This document shows positions 1 to 9,712 of a stretch of 64,000 bases of DNA, piece after piece. The position numbers and the translations under genes were made by a program. Below the pieces are notes generated by a model. It was not told the DNA's origin. It saw only the letters and a list, made by a program, of their open reading frames with translations, and did no database searches. Source of the DNA: RYN-111 sp963760125 (GTDB lineage: Bacteria; Actinomycetota; Actinomycetes; Mycobacteriales; SCTD01); NCBI GenBank assembly GCA_963760125.1, contig CAVXBV010000014.1, forward strand, positions 310,001 through 374,000, given 5' to 3'. Each line of letters opens with the position of its first letter. The first letter of the stretch is position 1.

Positions 1-687
1 GGCCGCCAGCGCCACCCCCCGGGTGCTGGCGGCCCTTCTCGTCCCGGGATCCGCTACGGCGGGGAGCACGAGATCCCGAGCTACCTGGTCCGCCGGGGCC
101 GCACCGGCGTGACGTCCCACGAGGCCCACGCCCGGCTGTTCCCGGTCCACGGCATCCTGCCGCCGTACGACGGTCTGGTGCGCTCGCTGCCGCTGGCGCT
201 CGAGATCGGCTTCGGGATGGGCGAGGCGACGGCCCTGATGGCCGCTGCTGCGCCCTCGCTGGACCTGATCGCGGTCGACGTGCACCCCGCCGGGGTCGCC
301 TCGCTGCTGCGCCGGATCGAGGCCGGCGGCCTCACGAACGTCCGCATCGTCGAGGGCGACGCGGTCGGCGTGCTGCGGGCGCTCCCTATGCACGTGCTGT
401 CGGAGGTGCGGGTCTTCTTCCCCGACCCGTGGCCCAAGCCCCGCCACGCGAAGCGCCGGCTGCTCCGACCGACCTTCGCGGTGCTGGTGGCCTCCCGGCT
501 CGCGCCGGACGGGGTGCTGCACCTGGCCACCGATCAGGAGCACTACGTCGAGCACGCCCGCGAGGCACTGAGCGGCTGGGACGTCCAGGAGATCCCGCGC
601 CCGGACCGCCGCCCGGAGACCGGCTACGAGCGGCGGGCGGTGGTCGCCGGTCGTCGCACCTGGGACCTCCTGTGCCGGCCGCGCTGA
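1..687 (+). CDS. trmB: tRNA (guanine-N7-)-methyltransferase, 5' end cut by window edge
   Basis: SAM-dependent enzyme that makes m7G46 in tRNA variable loops. The reading frame is open from base 1, and the family's N-terminal residues (IPSYLVRRGR) lie before the first in-frame GTG at 109, so the true start is probably outside the window. Visible motifs are the SAM-binding LEIGFGMGEA, the acidic strand end DLIAVDVH, and the TrmB signature PDPWPKPRHAKRR around 418-460. The C-terminus ends RRTWDLLCRPR. Family assignment is firm; only the start is unknown. Confidence 0.93.
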   Translation, partial: GRQRHPPGAGGPSRPGIRYGGEHEIPSYLVRRGRTGVTSHEAHARLFPVHGILPPYDGLVRSLPLALEIGFGMGEATALMAAAAPSLDLIAVDVHPAGVASLLRRIEAGGLTNVRIVEGDAVGVLRALPMHVLSEVRVFFPDPWPKPRHAKRRLLRPTFAVLVASRLAPDGVLHLATDQEHYVEHAREALSGWDVQEIPRPDRRPETGYERRAVVAGRRTWDLLCRPR

Positions 688-739
688 GCGTCGCCGCGCT
701 GGGGGTGCACGTCCGCGCCGCGTTGGGCAGGATGGGGTC

Positions 740-1438
740 ATGACTGAGAACCCGCGCCAGAACACCAGCTTCCCGAGCAACGGCGGCACGGCCCACGGCT
801 ACCTCGCGCTCCCCGACAGCGGCACCGGCCCCGGCGTCCTCGTCATCCAGGAGTGGTGGGGGCTGACCGACCACATCGCCGACGTCTGCGACCGGCTGGC
901 CCGCGAGGGCTTCGTCGCCCTCGCCCCCGACCTGTACGGCGGGAAGGTGGCGCACGACGGCGACGAGGCCGGGAAGATGATGAGCGAGCTGCCCGAGGCG
1001 CAGGCGGCGCAGGACCTCGCCGGCGCCGTGGACTTCCTGTTGGCCCAGGACGCCGTGACCTCGAGCAAGGTCGGGGCCGTCGGCTTCTGCATGGGCGGCG
1101 GTTTCGTCCTGCTGCTCGCCAACCAGCAGGGCGAGAAGGTCGGCGCGGCCGTGCCGTTCTACGGCGTCGGTCCGGCGGCCCAGCAGGCCGACTTCTCGGC
1201 GCTCACCGCGGCCGTGCAGGGCCACTACGGCGAGAAGGACGACTTCTACCCGGTGGACCAGGCGCGTGCGCAGGAGGAGAAGATCCGGACCGAGTCGGGG
1301 GCGCCGGTCGAGTTCTTCTACTACGACGCCGCGCACGCCTTCCACAACGACGAGAACCCGTTCGGCACCTACGACAAGGACAAGGCCGAGCTCGCGTGGG
1401 GTCGCGCCGTCGCGTTCCTGCGCAGCACCCTGGACTAG
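740..1438 (+). CDS. Dienelactone hydrolase family protein
   Basis: A 232-residue cytoplasmic alpha/beta hydrolase of the DLH family, which hydrolyses lactones or esters with a Cys-His-Asp triad. The nucleophile is Cys117 in GFCMGG, with Asp167 in GEKDDF and His199 in DAAHAFHND; all three sit in the expected order. The N-terminus (QEWWGL) carries the usual substrate-pocket residues. The hexamer CAGGAT ends six bases before the ATG, so the message is probably leaderless. Its stop codon overlaps the stop of the convergent DUF349 gene. No chloroaromatic pathway genes are nearby, so the substrate is unknown. Confidence 0.9.
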   Translation: MTENPRQNTSFPSNGGTAHGYLALPDSGTGPGVLVIQEWWGLTDHIADVCDRLAREGFVALAPDLYGGKVAHDGDEAGKMMSELPEAQAAQDLAGAVDFLLAQDAVTSSKVGAVGFCMGGGFVLLLANQQGEKVGAAVPFYGVGPAAQQADFSALTAAVQGHYGEKDDFYPVDQARAQEEKIRTESGAPVEFFYYDAAHAFHNDENPFGTYDKDKAELAWGRAVAFLRSTLD

Positions 1439-2685
1439 TCGGCGCGGACCCAGGCGGTCGTGGACTTCTTGGTCGACGTCGCTGAGGTGTCCGACTCGTC
1501 CGCGGCAGGGGCGTCGACCGACACCCCTGCCTGGGCGAGCCACTGGCGCTGGGTCTCCAGTTGGGCCTCGAGCTCGCCGGTGGCCCGACCGTCCGCCTTC
1601 GCCTTCGCGAGCTTGCCCTCGAGGTCGGCGACCTTCTCGCGCAGGCGTACGACGAACGTCGACTCCGTCGTCTTCACGTGGCTGGTGTCCGGGCCGGAGC
1701 GGAACCGCTCCTCGACGGCGGCGAACCGGTCCTCGAGCGACTTCATGACGTCGCGCGGGACCTTGCCGACCGCGTCCCACTTCTCCTGCAGCTGACGGAG
1801 CCGACCCTTGCCGCCGGGCGCCTGCAGCGCCTCAGCCTCAGTGAGGATCTCCTCCTTGAGCGTCTGGTTGCCGCGGAACTCCTCGTCCTGCACGGCGAAC
1901 GACGCGCTGCGGGCCTGGAAGAACACGTCCTGGGCGCCCTTGAAGGCGTTCCAGAGGGTGTCCTCGACCTCGCGCGGCGCGCGGCCCGCGGCCTTCCAGT
2001 CGCCCATGAGCTGCTTGTATCGGTCGGCCGTGGCCTTCCAGTCCGTGCTGCCCGAGAGCTTCTCGGCCTCCTTGACCAGCTTCTCCTTGCGCTCCTGCGA
2101 CACGGTGCGCTGCTGCTCGAGGGCACCGAAGTGCGCCGTACGGCGCTCGTTGAAGCGCGCGCGGGCTGCAGCGACGCGTTCCCACTGCGCGTCGGCGGAC
2201 TTCTTGTCGACGCCCGTGATGCGCTTCCAGTCCTGGCCCAGCGTGCGCAGGCGCTCGCCGGCCTCCTTCCAGCTCGACGTGGCCGCGAGCTTCTCCGCCT
2301 CGTCCGCGAGAGCCGCCAGCTGCGCGAGCGCTTCCTCCTTGGCGACGGCGCGCGCGGCCTTGTGCTCCTCGACGGCGCTCTCGGTCTTCGCCAGCAGGGC
2401 GTCGACCCGGGCAGCCAGCGATGCCAGGTCCCCGACCGCGGCCGCCTCCGGGAGGCCGTCGCGCAGCCGCTCGGCGCTCGTCGCGACCTGCCGCGGGTCG
2501 CCCGCGCCGCTCCGGAGACGCTGCTCCAGCAGCGTCACCTCGGTCGCGAGCTGCTCGTACCGCCGCACGAAGTGCGCCAGTCCCTGCTCGGGCGTCCCGG
2601 CATGCCAGGACCCCACGGCGCGCTCGCCCTCGGTGGTCTTCACGAAGACCGTGCCGTCGTCGGTGACCCGACCCCACTCGCTCAT
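1435..2685 (-). CDS. DUF349 domain-containing protein
   Basis: 416 residues starting at MSEWGRVTDDGTVFV. Three consecutive DUF349 helical repeats are visible, each with a Trp-Lys core (WKEAGERLRTLGQDWK, WKATADRYKQLMGDWK, LRQLQEKWDAVGK), within a strongly charged, Ala/Glu/Arg-rich coiled-coil protein. The N-terminal 50 residues form the small all-beta head usual in actinobacterial members. The biochemical role of the family is not established. The gene diverges from the decarboxylase-like gene at 2750 across 64 bases. A longer upstream frame exists but has no family similarity, so the ATG at 2685 is preferred. Confidence 0.88.
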   Translation of the reverse strand: MSEWGRVTDDGTVFVKTTEGERAVGSWHAGTPEQGLAHFVRRYEQLATEVTLLEQRLRSGAGDPRQVATSAERLRDGLPEAAAVGDLASLAARVDALLAKTESAVEEHKAARAVAKEEALAQLAALADEAEKLAATSSWKEAGERLRTLGQDWKRITGVDKKSADAQWERVAAARARFNERRTAHFGALEQQRTVSQERKEKLVKEAEKLSGSTDWKATADRYKQLMGDWKAAGRAPREVEDTLWNAFKGAQDVFFQARSASFAVQDEEFRGNQTLKEEILTEAEALQAPGGKGRLRQLQEKWDAVGKVPRDVMKSLEDRFAAVEERFRSGPDTSHVKTTESTFVVRLREKVADLEGKLAKAKADGRATGELEAQLETQRQWLAQAGVSVDAPAADESDTSATSTKKSTTAWVRAD

Positions 2686-2749
2686 GCTGATGCTCCCTGC
2701 CGGCCAACCTGGTGGTGTTCTCCCCACCAGTCTCGCGCACACTGGGCTG

Positions 2750-3406
2750 GTGCCCCTGACCGACCTGCCCTGCGTGCCCGAGTCGACCCTCCCCGAGGGG
2801 CTCGACCTCCCCGCAGAGACCCCCGTTCCCCCGTGGCGCTGCCGCGTGGAAGCGACCGTCTGGCTGCACCGCTCGACGCCCGCCGCCCTCGCCCTCCTCC
2901 CTCCGGACCTCACGGCCGGGCCGCGCTGGACCGTGGTGGCGCGGGTGCGCTACCTCGACTCCCCCGTCGGGGCGTACGACGAGATCCTGGCCAGCCCCTG
3001 TCTGCTGGCTGGCGCGCTGAGGCGCGGCGTCCTGGCCCGGGTGCACGTGCCGTTCATCGCGGTGGACAGCGTCGCGTCGGTGCACGGCGGCCGCGCGCAC
3101 TGGGCGCTGCCCAAGACGCTCGCGACCTTCTCCGGCGGCCGCACCGAGGGACAGGGGTGGGAGGTCACGGCCACGGCGACCGCTCGCGGCCCGTGGCTGC
3201 CGACGTACGCCCGCCTGGGATCGACCCAGATCGATGCCGCAGGGTCGGTCACGAGCTCAGTCACGAGCGCCTGGGCCCTCGCCCGGCCCGCACGCGTCGA
3301 GGTGGGCGTGCACAGCGAGGGGGACCTCGCCTCCTGGCTCCTCCCCGGGCACCACCCGGGCCTGCTGCTGCGCGGACGCATGACCGTGGGGCCTGCTGGC
3401 GGGTGA
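2750..3406 (+). CDS. Acetoacetate decarboxylase-like (ADC family) protein
   Basis: 218 residues. The ADC-type sequence SPVGAYDEIL and the lysine-containing HWALPKTLA (Lys122, aligned by motif with the Schiff-base lysine of the family) support membership. Many actinobacterial members of this length are not proven decarboxylases, so the reaction is open. The GTG start at 2750 is chosen because CACACT lies six bases upstream and because the protein then begins where the family begins. It is followed after 117 bases by the L,D-transpeptidase gene. Confidence 0.75.
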   Translation: MPLTDLPCVPESTLPEGLDLPAETPVPPWRCRVEATVWLHRSTPAALALLPPDLTAGPRWTVVARVRYLDSPVGAYDEILASPCLLAGALRRGVLARVHVPFIAVDSVASVHGGRAHWALPKTLATFSGGRTEGQGWEVTATATARGPWLPTYARLGSTQIDAAGSVTSSVTSAWALARPARVEVGVHSEGDLASWLLPGHHPGLLLRGRMTVGPAGG

Positions 3407-3523
3407 CCGGTGTGGTCGGCGTCACCCCGACCACCTCGCAACCCTCCGGCGCAGATCAGCGTCCTACGCGATGATGGGACCGTCGCCGGTCCTGCCCCAC
3501 CGGCCAGGAGAGGGATACCCCGC

Positions 3524-4690
3524 ATGTCCGCCACCGCTCGCCCCCGCCTGCTCGCCGCACTGCTCGTGGCCGGACTCGCCGTGGGCACCGGCGTCGGCTT
3601 CGCCGTCGGTCGCCCCTCCGCCCCCGACCTCGTCGCTGCCCCGATCCCGGACCCCGTCGTGGCTGCGGTGGGCCAAGCCGCCGGCCGGGTCCCGTGGGAC
3701 AAGCCCCTCGCCCTCGCCGTCACCGACGGCACGCTCGAGCAGGTGAACGCGACCGGCCCCGACGGGGAGCTCGTCTCCGGTGAGCTCACCGCCGACGGGT
3801 GGAGCTCGTCCGCCCCGCTCCTGCCGGCCTCGACCTACCGGTTGACCGCTGTCGTCGCCGACGCGGGCGGCGCGAGCCGCACCGTCCAGGTCAACACGCG
3901 CACCACCCTGCCGTCGAAGACCCTGCACGCCGTCCTCAGCCCCGGTGACGGCAAGGTCGTCGGCGTCGGGCTGCCGGTCATCGTGACCCTGGACCGCGCG
4001 GTCACCGAACCCGCCGACCGACGGGCCGTGGTGGACCGGCTCGCGGTCAGCACCACCCCGACGGTCGCCGGAGCCTGGCGGTGGATGTCGCCGACCGAGC
4101 TGCACTACCGCGGGGCGTCGTACTGGACCAAGGGCACGTCGATCACGGCGGCCGCCGACTTCACCCGGCTCAAGCTGTCCGACGGGACCTGGGGCGAGGG
4201 GACCCGGAGAACGACCTACACCATCGGGTCGTCCGTCGTGTCGACCGTCGACGTCGCGACCAAGACGATGGACGTCGTGGTGGACGGCGCGCTCGTGCGG
4301 ACCGTCAAGGTCTCGACCGGTCGCGCGGAGTTCCCGACCAAGGGCGGCGTCCACCTGGTGCTCGAGAAGAACAAGCTCAAGGTCATGGACTCCTCGACCG
4401 TCGGGATCCCGCGCAACAGCCCGGCCGGGTACTACGAGAAGGTCCCGAACAGCGTCCGGATCTCCTACAGCGGGGAGTTCGTCCACTCGGCGGACTGGAG
4501 CGTGCGCGACCAGGGCGTGCGCAACGTCAGCCACGGCTGCGTCAACGTCAGCCCGGCGGACGCCGCGTGGTTCTTCGACCTGGTCAAGCGCGGCGACGTC
4601 GTCGACGTCAAGAACGCTGCGGTGGGTCCCCGCCTGAGCGACCCGGGCATGTCCGACTGGAACGTCCCGTTCGCCGACTGGGCCAACTGA
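3524..4690 (+). CDS. L,D-transpeptidase with Ig-like domain
   Basis: 388-residue envelope enzyme expected to form 3-3 cross-links in peptidoglycan. Residues 8-28 are a signal anchor without a lipobox. The middle is an Ig-like beta domain (roughly 60-230), and the C-terminus is a YkuD domain. The catalytic pattern is present: His321, fourteen residues, then SHGCVNVS with Cys339. The start at 3524 has a good Shine-Dalgarno sequence (AGGAGAGGG, 3506-3514), preferred over an in-frame GTG at 3410 because it places the membrane anchor at the N-terminus. The order (anchor, Ig, YkuD) is that of the mycobacterial LdtMt2 class. Confidence 0.93.
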   Translation: MSATARPRLLAALLVAGLAVGTGVGFAVGRPSAPDLVAAPIPDPVVAAVGQAAGRVPWDKPLALAVTDGTLEQVNATGPDGELVSGELTADGWSSSAPLLPASTYRLTAVVADAGGASRTVQVNTRTTLPSKTLHAVLSPGDGKVVGVGLPVIVTLDRAVTEPADRRAVVDRLAVSTTPTVAGAWRWMSPTELHYRGASYWTKGTSITAAADFTRLKLSDGTWGEGTRRTTYTIGSSVVSTVDVATKTMDVVVDGALVRTVKVSTGRAEFPTKGGVHLVLEKNKLKVMDSSTVGIPRNSPAGYYEKVPNSVRISYSGEFVHSADWSVRDQGVRNVSHGCVNVSPADAAWFFDLVKRGDVVDVKNAAVGPRLSDPGMSDWNVPFADWAN

Positions 4691-4694
4691 GCCC

Positions 4695-5945
4695 TCAGTA
4701 CGACGGACGCAGCGGGAAGCCGCTCACCCCGTCGACCGTCTTGACCGCCAGCACCTGGTGCAGCTGGATCCCGTTGGTCTCGAAGCCGAGGCGGCTGCCG
4801 GCCAGGTAGAGCGCCCACACGCGCGCCGTGCCGACACCGACCTCCTCGACGGCCTGCTCCCAGTGCGCGTCCAGGTTGTCGCACCACGCGCGGCAGGTCT
4901 TCGCGTAGTGCTCGCGCAGGTTCTCCTCGTGGCGGACCTCCAAGCCGGCCGCCTGCAGCTCGCGCACGATCCGCCCGATGCCGGGCAGCTCACCGTCGGG
5001 GAACACGTAGCGCGGGATGAAGCCGCGCTTGCTGATCGCCGGGCTGTGGTCGTCGGGCCGGGTGATGCAGTGGTTGAGCAGCCGGCCCTGCGGCTCCAGC
5101 TTGCCCGCCAGGAACGAGGCGTACGACGCGAGCTGGTCAATGCCGATGTGCTCGGTCAGTCCGATGGAGCTGACGGCCTCGAACCCGGTGTCGGTGATGT
5201 CGCGGTAGTCGCTCCACCGGACGTCCACCCGGTCGGACAGCCCCCGCTCAGCGACGGCCGCGCGGGCCCACTCCGCCTGCTGGCGCGACAACGTGCACGC
5301 GACGACGGCGACGCCGTAGTGCTCGGCGGCGTGCATGGCCATGCCGCCCCAGCCGCAGCCGACGTCGAGCAGCCGCATCCCGGGCTCGAGCGCGAGCTTC
5401 TGGCAGACCAGGTCGAACTTCGCCTCCTGCGCCTGCTCGAGCGTCGCGTCGGCCGACGGGTAGACCGCGCAGGTGTAGGCCATCGACGGGCCGAGGACCC
5501 AGGAGTAGAACAGGTTCGACACGTCGTAGTGATGGCTGATCGCCAGGGCGTCGCGGCCCCGGGTGTGCCGACGCAGGCCGGCGAGGAAGCGACGGGCCCC
5601 CACCTCCTGCGGCGGCGGTTCGACGTAGTGCATCGCCTCGCGCCCGAGGGAGCGCAGCACCTGCAGCCGCTCGGCCCAGGTGAGGTCGGCCGTCTTGTCT
5701 CCGGTCAGCGCCCGCAGCGCCGTGTAGTGGTCCGGCGCCTCCAGGTCGAGCTCGCCGCTGACGTAGGCCCGAGCCATGCCCAGCTCGCCCGGGGCGCTCA
5801 CCAGGTGCGCGAGGGCCTTGGGCGACTGCACCTTCACGACGACGTCCGAGGCGTCATCGCCTGCGGCTGAGCCGTCGTACGCCTCGACGCGGGTGGTCTC
5901 GGGCAGGACCGAGGCCAGGGCCTCGGCGACCGGGAGCTTGCTCAT
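4695..5945 (-). CDS. tmsB: Cyclopropane-fatty-acyl-phospholipid synthase family methyltransferase, TmsB-type
   Basis: 416-residue SAM-dependent fatty-acyl methyltransferase. The SAM site is MRLLDVGCGWGGMAMH, and the family residues of the active pocket (SIGLTEHIGIDQL, YVFPDGELPG) are present. It begins one base after the stop of the FAD-dependent reductase at 5947-7275. That pair is the known arrangement for 10-methyl fatty acids (tuberculostearate-type): TmsB/BfaB adds a methylene at C10 of oleoyl phospholipid and TmsA/BfaA reduces it. Function is inferred from family and neighbour; on sequence alone, plain cyclopropane synthase is the alternative. Confidence 0.82.
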   Translation of the reverse strand: MSKLPVAEALASVLPETTRVEAYDGSAAGDDASDVVVKVQSPKALAHLVSAPGELGMARAYVSGELDLEAPDHYTALRALTGDKTADLTWAERLQVLRSLGREAMHYVEPPPQEVGARRFLAGLRRHTRGRDALAISHHYDVSNLFYSWVLGPSMAYTCAVYPSADATLEQAQEAKFDLVCQKLALEPGMRLLDVGCGWGGMAMHAAEHYGVAVVACTLSRQQAEWARAAVAERGLSDRVDVRWSDYRDITDTGFEAVSSIGLTEHIGIDQLASYASFLAGKLEPQGRLLNHCITRPDDHSPAISKRGFIPRYVFPDGELPGIGRIVRELQAAGLEVRHEENLREHYAKTCRAWCDNLDAHWEQAVEEVGVGTARVWALYLAGSRLGFETNGIQLHQVLAVKTVDGVSGFPLRPSY

Positions 5946-5946
5946 G

Positions 5947-7275
5947 TCATCTCCGTTCGACCGTCTTGGCGTACAGGTCCAGCAGCCGGGAATCGGGGTC
6001 GTAGCGCTTCTTGAGCAGGTCGTAGACCTCGCCGTTGTAGAGGTCCCGGAACTGCTCCCGCTCGTAGAAGCTGGTGCTGTACAGCGACTTGCGGCCGCCG
6101 AGGTCGTCGACGAGCCGCTCGATGAGCCGGTTGTGGTGGGTCGGGTCCTCGCCGGGCTCGAGAGCCACCGACGACCAGAAGCCGATGTTCACGTACAGCG
6201 TCGCGGGGTCCAGCCGGTACAGCTCCCAGACGTCGTCCGCAGACCGCTGCTGCAGGGGGCAGAACCACACCGGCTCGATCGGCACCTCGCGGGCGAAGAC
6301 GTCCATGAACTCCACCAGCCGGTCGATCGGCACCTCGACGTCCTGGACGACCTCCTCGCGGTCGGGCCGACCACGACGCCGGTCGTAGCGGGTCTTCCAC
6401 CGGTGCTTCTGCTCGAAGGCGACGAGCTTCCACCAGGTGTCGCTGCGCAGGTAGCGCCGCGGGATGAGCCGCCGGAGCCGCGGGTTCTGCACGCCGAACG
6501 CGCGGCTGCACCAGAACCAGTCGGTGTCCCAGCGCCACAGGTAGTCCCGGACGGTCAACCAGTCCTCGCCCCGCTGCTGCACCGACCGGTAGTAGATCGC
6601 CATGCCGGTGTAGTCGGACAGCAGCGGCGCCGCGGCGGCCCAGGTCCCCAGCGTCACGTAGACCTCGGTCGGGGAGAACCACGTGCCGTCGCAGAAGTCG
6701 GCGGTCTGGGTGCGCATGACCTCGACCGCGTCGGCGACCGACGTGCACCGGACGTGCTGCAGGTGCACGAACGGCTGGGTCGGTTCGAGCTCGATCCGCA
6801 GCCGCAGCGCGTAGCCGAGCGTGCCGTAGGAGTTGGGGAAGCCGAAGAACAGGTCGGCGTTCTCAGTGCGGCTGCAGGTGACGATCTCACCAGCCCCGGT
6901 CAGGACGTCCATCTCGAGGACGGACTCGTGCGGCGTGCCGTTGCGGAAGCTCGAGCTCTCGATCCCGAGGCCCGTCACCGCGCCGCCGAGGGTGATCGTC
7001 TTGAGCTGCGGGACGACCAGCGGCATCTGCCCCGAGGGCAGCGTGGCGTCGACCAGGTCCTCGTACGTCGTCATGCCCAGGACGTCCGCGACACCGTCCC
7101 CCACGCTCAGCACCCCGCTGAAGGCGGACACGTCCAGGCGGTGATCGGCGTCCTGGCGGGTGCGGAACAGGTTCGAGGTCTTCTTGCCCAGCCGTACGGG
7201 CGCACCCACGGGCAGCGCGGCGAGCTGTCGGCGCAGTTCGGCCACGGACGCGTCGTACTGACCCCTTGTCGGCAC
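5947..7275 (-). CDS. tmsA: FAD-binding oxidoreductase, TmsA-type (10-methylene fatty acyl reductase)
   Basis: 442 residues with an N-terminal PCMH-type FAD domain (LPSGQMPLVVPQLKTITL, then GGAVTGLGIESSSFRNG) resembling the DWF1/DIMINUTO reductases and mycobacterial Rv0449c. It is expected to reduce the 10-methylene acyl product of the neighbouring methyltransferase with NADPH. The GTG start at 7275 is supported by TAGGGT six bases upstream. It is first in a two-gene unit. The third gene sometimes found in such loci (tmsC) is not visible here. Confidence 0.82.
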   Translation of the reverse strand: MPTRGQYDASVAELRRQLAALPVGAPVRLGKKTSNLFRTRQDADHRLDVSAFSGVLSVGDGVADVLGMTTYEDLVDATLPSGQMPLVVPQLKTITLGGAVTGLGIESSSFRNGTPHESVLEMDVLTGAGEIVTCSRTENADLFFGFPNSYGTLGYALRLRIELEPTQPFVHLQHVRCTSVADAVEVMRTQTADFCDGTWFSPTEVYVTLGTWAAAAPLLSDYTGMAIYYRSVQQRGEDWLTVRDYLWRWDTDWFWCSRAFGVQNPRLRRLIPRRYLRSDTWWKLVAFEQKHRWKTRYDRRRGRPDREEVVQDVEVPIDRLVEFMDVFAREVPIEPVWFCPLQQRSADDVWELYRLDPATLYVNIGFWSSVALEPGEDPTHHNRLIERLVDDLGGRKSLYSTSFYEREQFRDLYNGEVYDLLKKRYDPDSRLLDLYAKTVERR

Positions 7276-7281
7276 AAGAGC

Positions 7282-7287
7282 ACCCTA
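7282..7287 (-). promoter_or_regulatory. -10 element of the tmsA-tmsB unit (leaderless)
   Basis: TAGGGT read on the minus strand, followed by six bases and then the GTG start. This spacing puts the expected transcription start at the first base of the coding sequence. Confidence 0.5.
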
Positions 7288-7338
7288 CGTCTGGCCCGTT
7301 CCCCTCGGGCGCACCGGCGCGCATGGGAGACTCACGGG

Positions 7339-7623
7339 GTGACCGACCTGCCTGACCTGCCCCGCGACGAGGTTCTCCCCGGGGAGGACGTCAGCATCGA
7401 GGAGGCCTCGGTCGAGCTCGGGATGTCACCCACGGCCGTGATCGGGTTGCTGGAGTCGGGACGGCTCCAGGCCCATCTCGGACCCGACGGTCGTCGGCGC
7501 AGGATCTTGCTCAGCGACCTCGCCGAGCACCGCGAGGACCGCTTCACGGTGCGACAGCAGATGGTCCAGGAGCAGCGGGCCCGCCGCTGGGCCGACAGCG
7601 CCGCGCCGGCGGACGCCGACTGA
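7339..7623 (+). CDS. Small helix-turn-helix (excisionase/MerR-like) protein
   Basis: 94 residues starting VTDLPDLPRDE. The centre (VSIEEASVELGMSPTAVIGL, then LLESGRLQAH) reads as a winged-helix DNA-binding domain of the excisionase/MerR type, followed by a charged C-terminal tail. GAGACT stands six bases before the GTG, supporting this start. The stop TGA overlaps the probable start of recQ, so the two genes are likely co-transcribed. The target is unknown; a role linked to the helicase is possible but is only inferred from position. Confidence 0.75.
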   Translation: MTDLPDLPRDEVLPGEDVSIEEASVELGMSPTAVIGLLESGRLQAHLGPDGRRRRILLSDLAEHREDRFTVRQQMVQEQRARRWADSAAPADAD

Positions 7624-9693
7624 CCAGCGACGACGCCGCCCTGCGGGAGGAGGCTGAGGCCGTCCTGCGTTCGCTCGCCGGCCCCGGCGCGGTCCTGCGC
7701 GAGGACCAGTGGACCGCGATCGCGGCGCTCGTCCGCGACGGGCCGACGGGCGCTCGTCGTCCAGCGCACCGGCTGGGGCAAGTCGGCCGTGTACTTCGTC
7801 GCGACCGCGCTGCTGCGGGCCCGCGGCGCCGGCCCGACGGTCATCGTCAGCCCGCTGCTCGCGCTGATGCGCAACCAGGTCGCGGCCGCGGCACGGGCGG
7901 GCATCGGGGCCGTCACCGTGAACAGCAGCAACGTCGAGCAGTGGCAGGAGGTCTACGACCAGATCGGGGCGGGCGGGGTCGACGTGCTGCTCGTCAGCCC
8001 AGAGCGCCTGAACAACCCTGGCTTCCGCGACGAGGTGCTGCCTCGCCTCGCGGCGACCGCCGGCCTCGTGGTCGTCGACGAGGCGCACTGCATCAGCGAC
8101 TGGGGGCACGACTTCCGCCCGGACTACCGGCGCATCCGCACCCTGCTCACCGAGCTGCGCGAGGGCGTGCCGGTCCTCGCGACGACAGCGACCGCGAACG
8201 CTCGGGTCGTCGACGACGTCGCCTCCCAGCTCGGCACGGACACCCTCGTCCTGCGGGGCGCACTGGAACGCGACTCCCTGCACCTGGGGGTCGCCGTGGT
8301 CCCCGATGCCGCGCACCGGCTGGCCTGGCTGGCCGACCACCTGCCGCAGCTGCCGGGGAGCGGGATCGTCTACACGCTCACCGTGGCCGCGACCGAGGAG
8401 GTCGCCGGCTTCCTGCGCTCGCGCGGGATCACGGCGACGGCCTACTCGGGCCGCAGCGACGACGCCGAGCGGCGCCAGGCGGAGGACGACCTGCTGGGCA
8501 ACCGCATCAAGGCGCTCGTCGCCACGAGCGCGCTCGGGATGGGCTTCGACAAGCCGGATCTCGGCTTCGTCGTGCACCTCGGTGCCCCGTCCTCCCCGAT
8601 CGCCTACTACCAGCAGGTCGGTCGCGCCGGCCGTGGCGTCGAGCGCGCCGAGGTGGTGCTGCTGCCCGGGCGCGAGGACGAGGCGATCTGGGCGTACTTC
8701 GCCTCGCTCGGCTTCCCGTCGGAGGAGCAGGTCCGGACGGTGCTGGCCGCCCTGACCGGCGGGACGCTGTCGACCGCCGCCCTCGAGCCGCGGGTGGACC
8801 TCCGACGCACCCGCCTCGAGACGATGCTCAAGGTGCTCGACGTCGACGGAGCCGTGCAGCGCGTCAAGGGCGGCTGGACCGCGACCGGCCAGCCGTGGGT
8901 GTACGACGCCGACCGCTACGCGAAGGTCGCCGCCGACCGCCTGGCGGAGCAGCAGGCCATGCGGGACTACGTCGCCACCTCCGCCTGCCGGATGGAGTTC
9001 CTGCGCCGTCAGCTCGACGACCCGCAGGCCGCCCGCTGCGGCCGCTGCGACCGGTGCCTGGACCGACCGGTGCCGACCGGGGTGTCCGCGGGCTCCCTCG
9101 ACGCCGCGCGGGCCGCGCTGGGTCGGCCCGGCGTCGTCCTGGAGCCCCGTGCCATGTGGCCGACGGCACTGGCCGACCTCGGGGTGTCCGGGCGCATCGC
9201 GGTGTCGGAGCAGGCGGCCGAGGGCCGGGCCCTGGGGCGCCTGTCCGACATCGGCTGGGGCACACGCCTGCGGCCGCTGCTGACCGGCCCCGACACCGAG
9301 CTGCCCGACGACGTCCTCGCCGCGCTCGTCCAGGTGCTCGCCGCCTGGGAGTGGGACGCCCGTCCGGTGGCCGTCGCCGCCGTCCCCTCGGCCTCCAGGC
9401 CGCGGCTGGTCGCCTCCCTCGCCAGCCGGTTGGCCGACGTCGGCCGGCTCACCCTGCTGGGTCCGCTGGAGCACCTGCGCCCGACGGCTGGTCCCCGCAG
9501 CAACAGCGCGCAGCGACTGCGGCAGGTGAGCGGCGCTTTCGCCGTACCTCCGGCCTGGGTGCTGCCGCCCGGGCCGGTCCTGCTGGTGGACGCACGGACC
9601 GACACCGGCTGGACCCTCACCGAGGCCGCCCGGGTGCTCCGCCGCGGCGGCGCGAGCGCTGTGCTGCCCCTGGTCCTCGGGATCGACGGTTGA
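7620..9693 (+). CDS. recQ: RecQ family ATP-dependent DNA helicase (one frameshift)
   Basis: Superfamily 2 3'-5' DNA helicase for recombination and fork repair. Motif I reads QRTGWGKSAVYF, motif II VVDEAHCISDWGHDFRP, motif VI QQVGRAGRG, and the zinc-binding cysteines lie in CRMEF and CGRCDRCLD. The N-terminal segment (LREDQWTAIAALVRDG) is in a different frame from motif I: one extra C at about 7743 separates them, so the gene is frameshifted. The first in-frame candidate start is a CTG at 7620, overlapping the upstream stop as CTGA. About 690 residues if repaired, with an actinobacterial-type C-terminal extension. Sequence error or a true pseudogene are both possible. Confidence 0.85.
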
Positions 9694-9712
9694 GCCGGTA
9701 GGTTCTGCGGTC

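Noticed and set aside
5776..7338. Long plus-strand frame running into the small HTH gene
   Set aside because: Lies opposite the tmsA/tmsB genes and reads as low-complexity; only its last 94 codons (from 7339) are a real gene.
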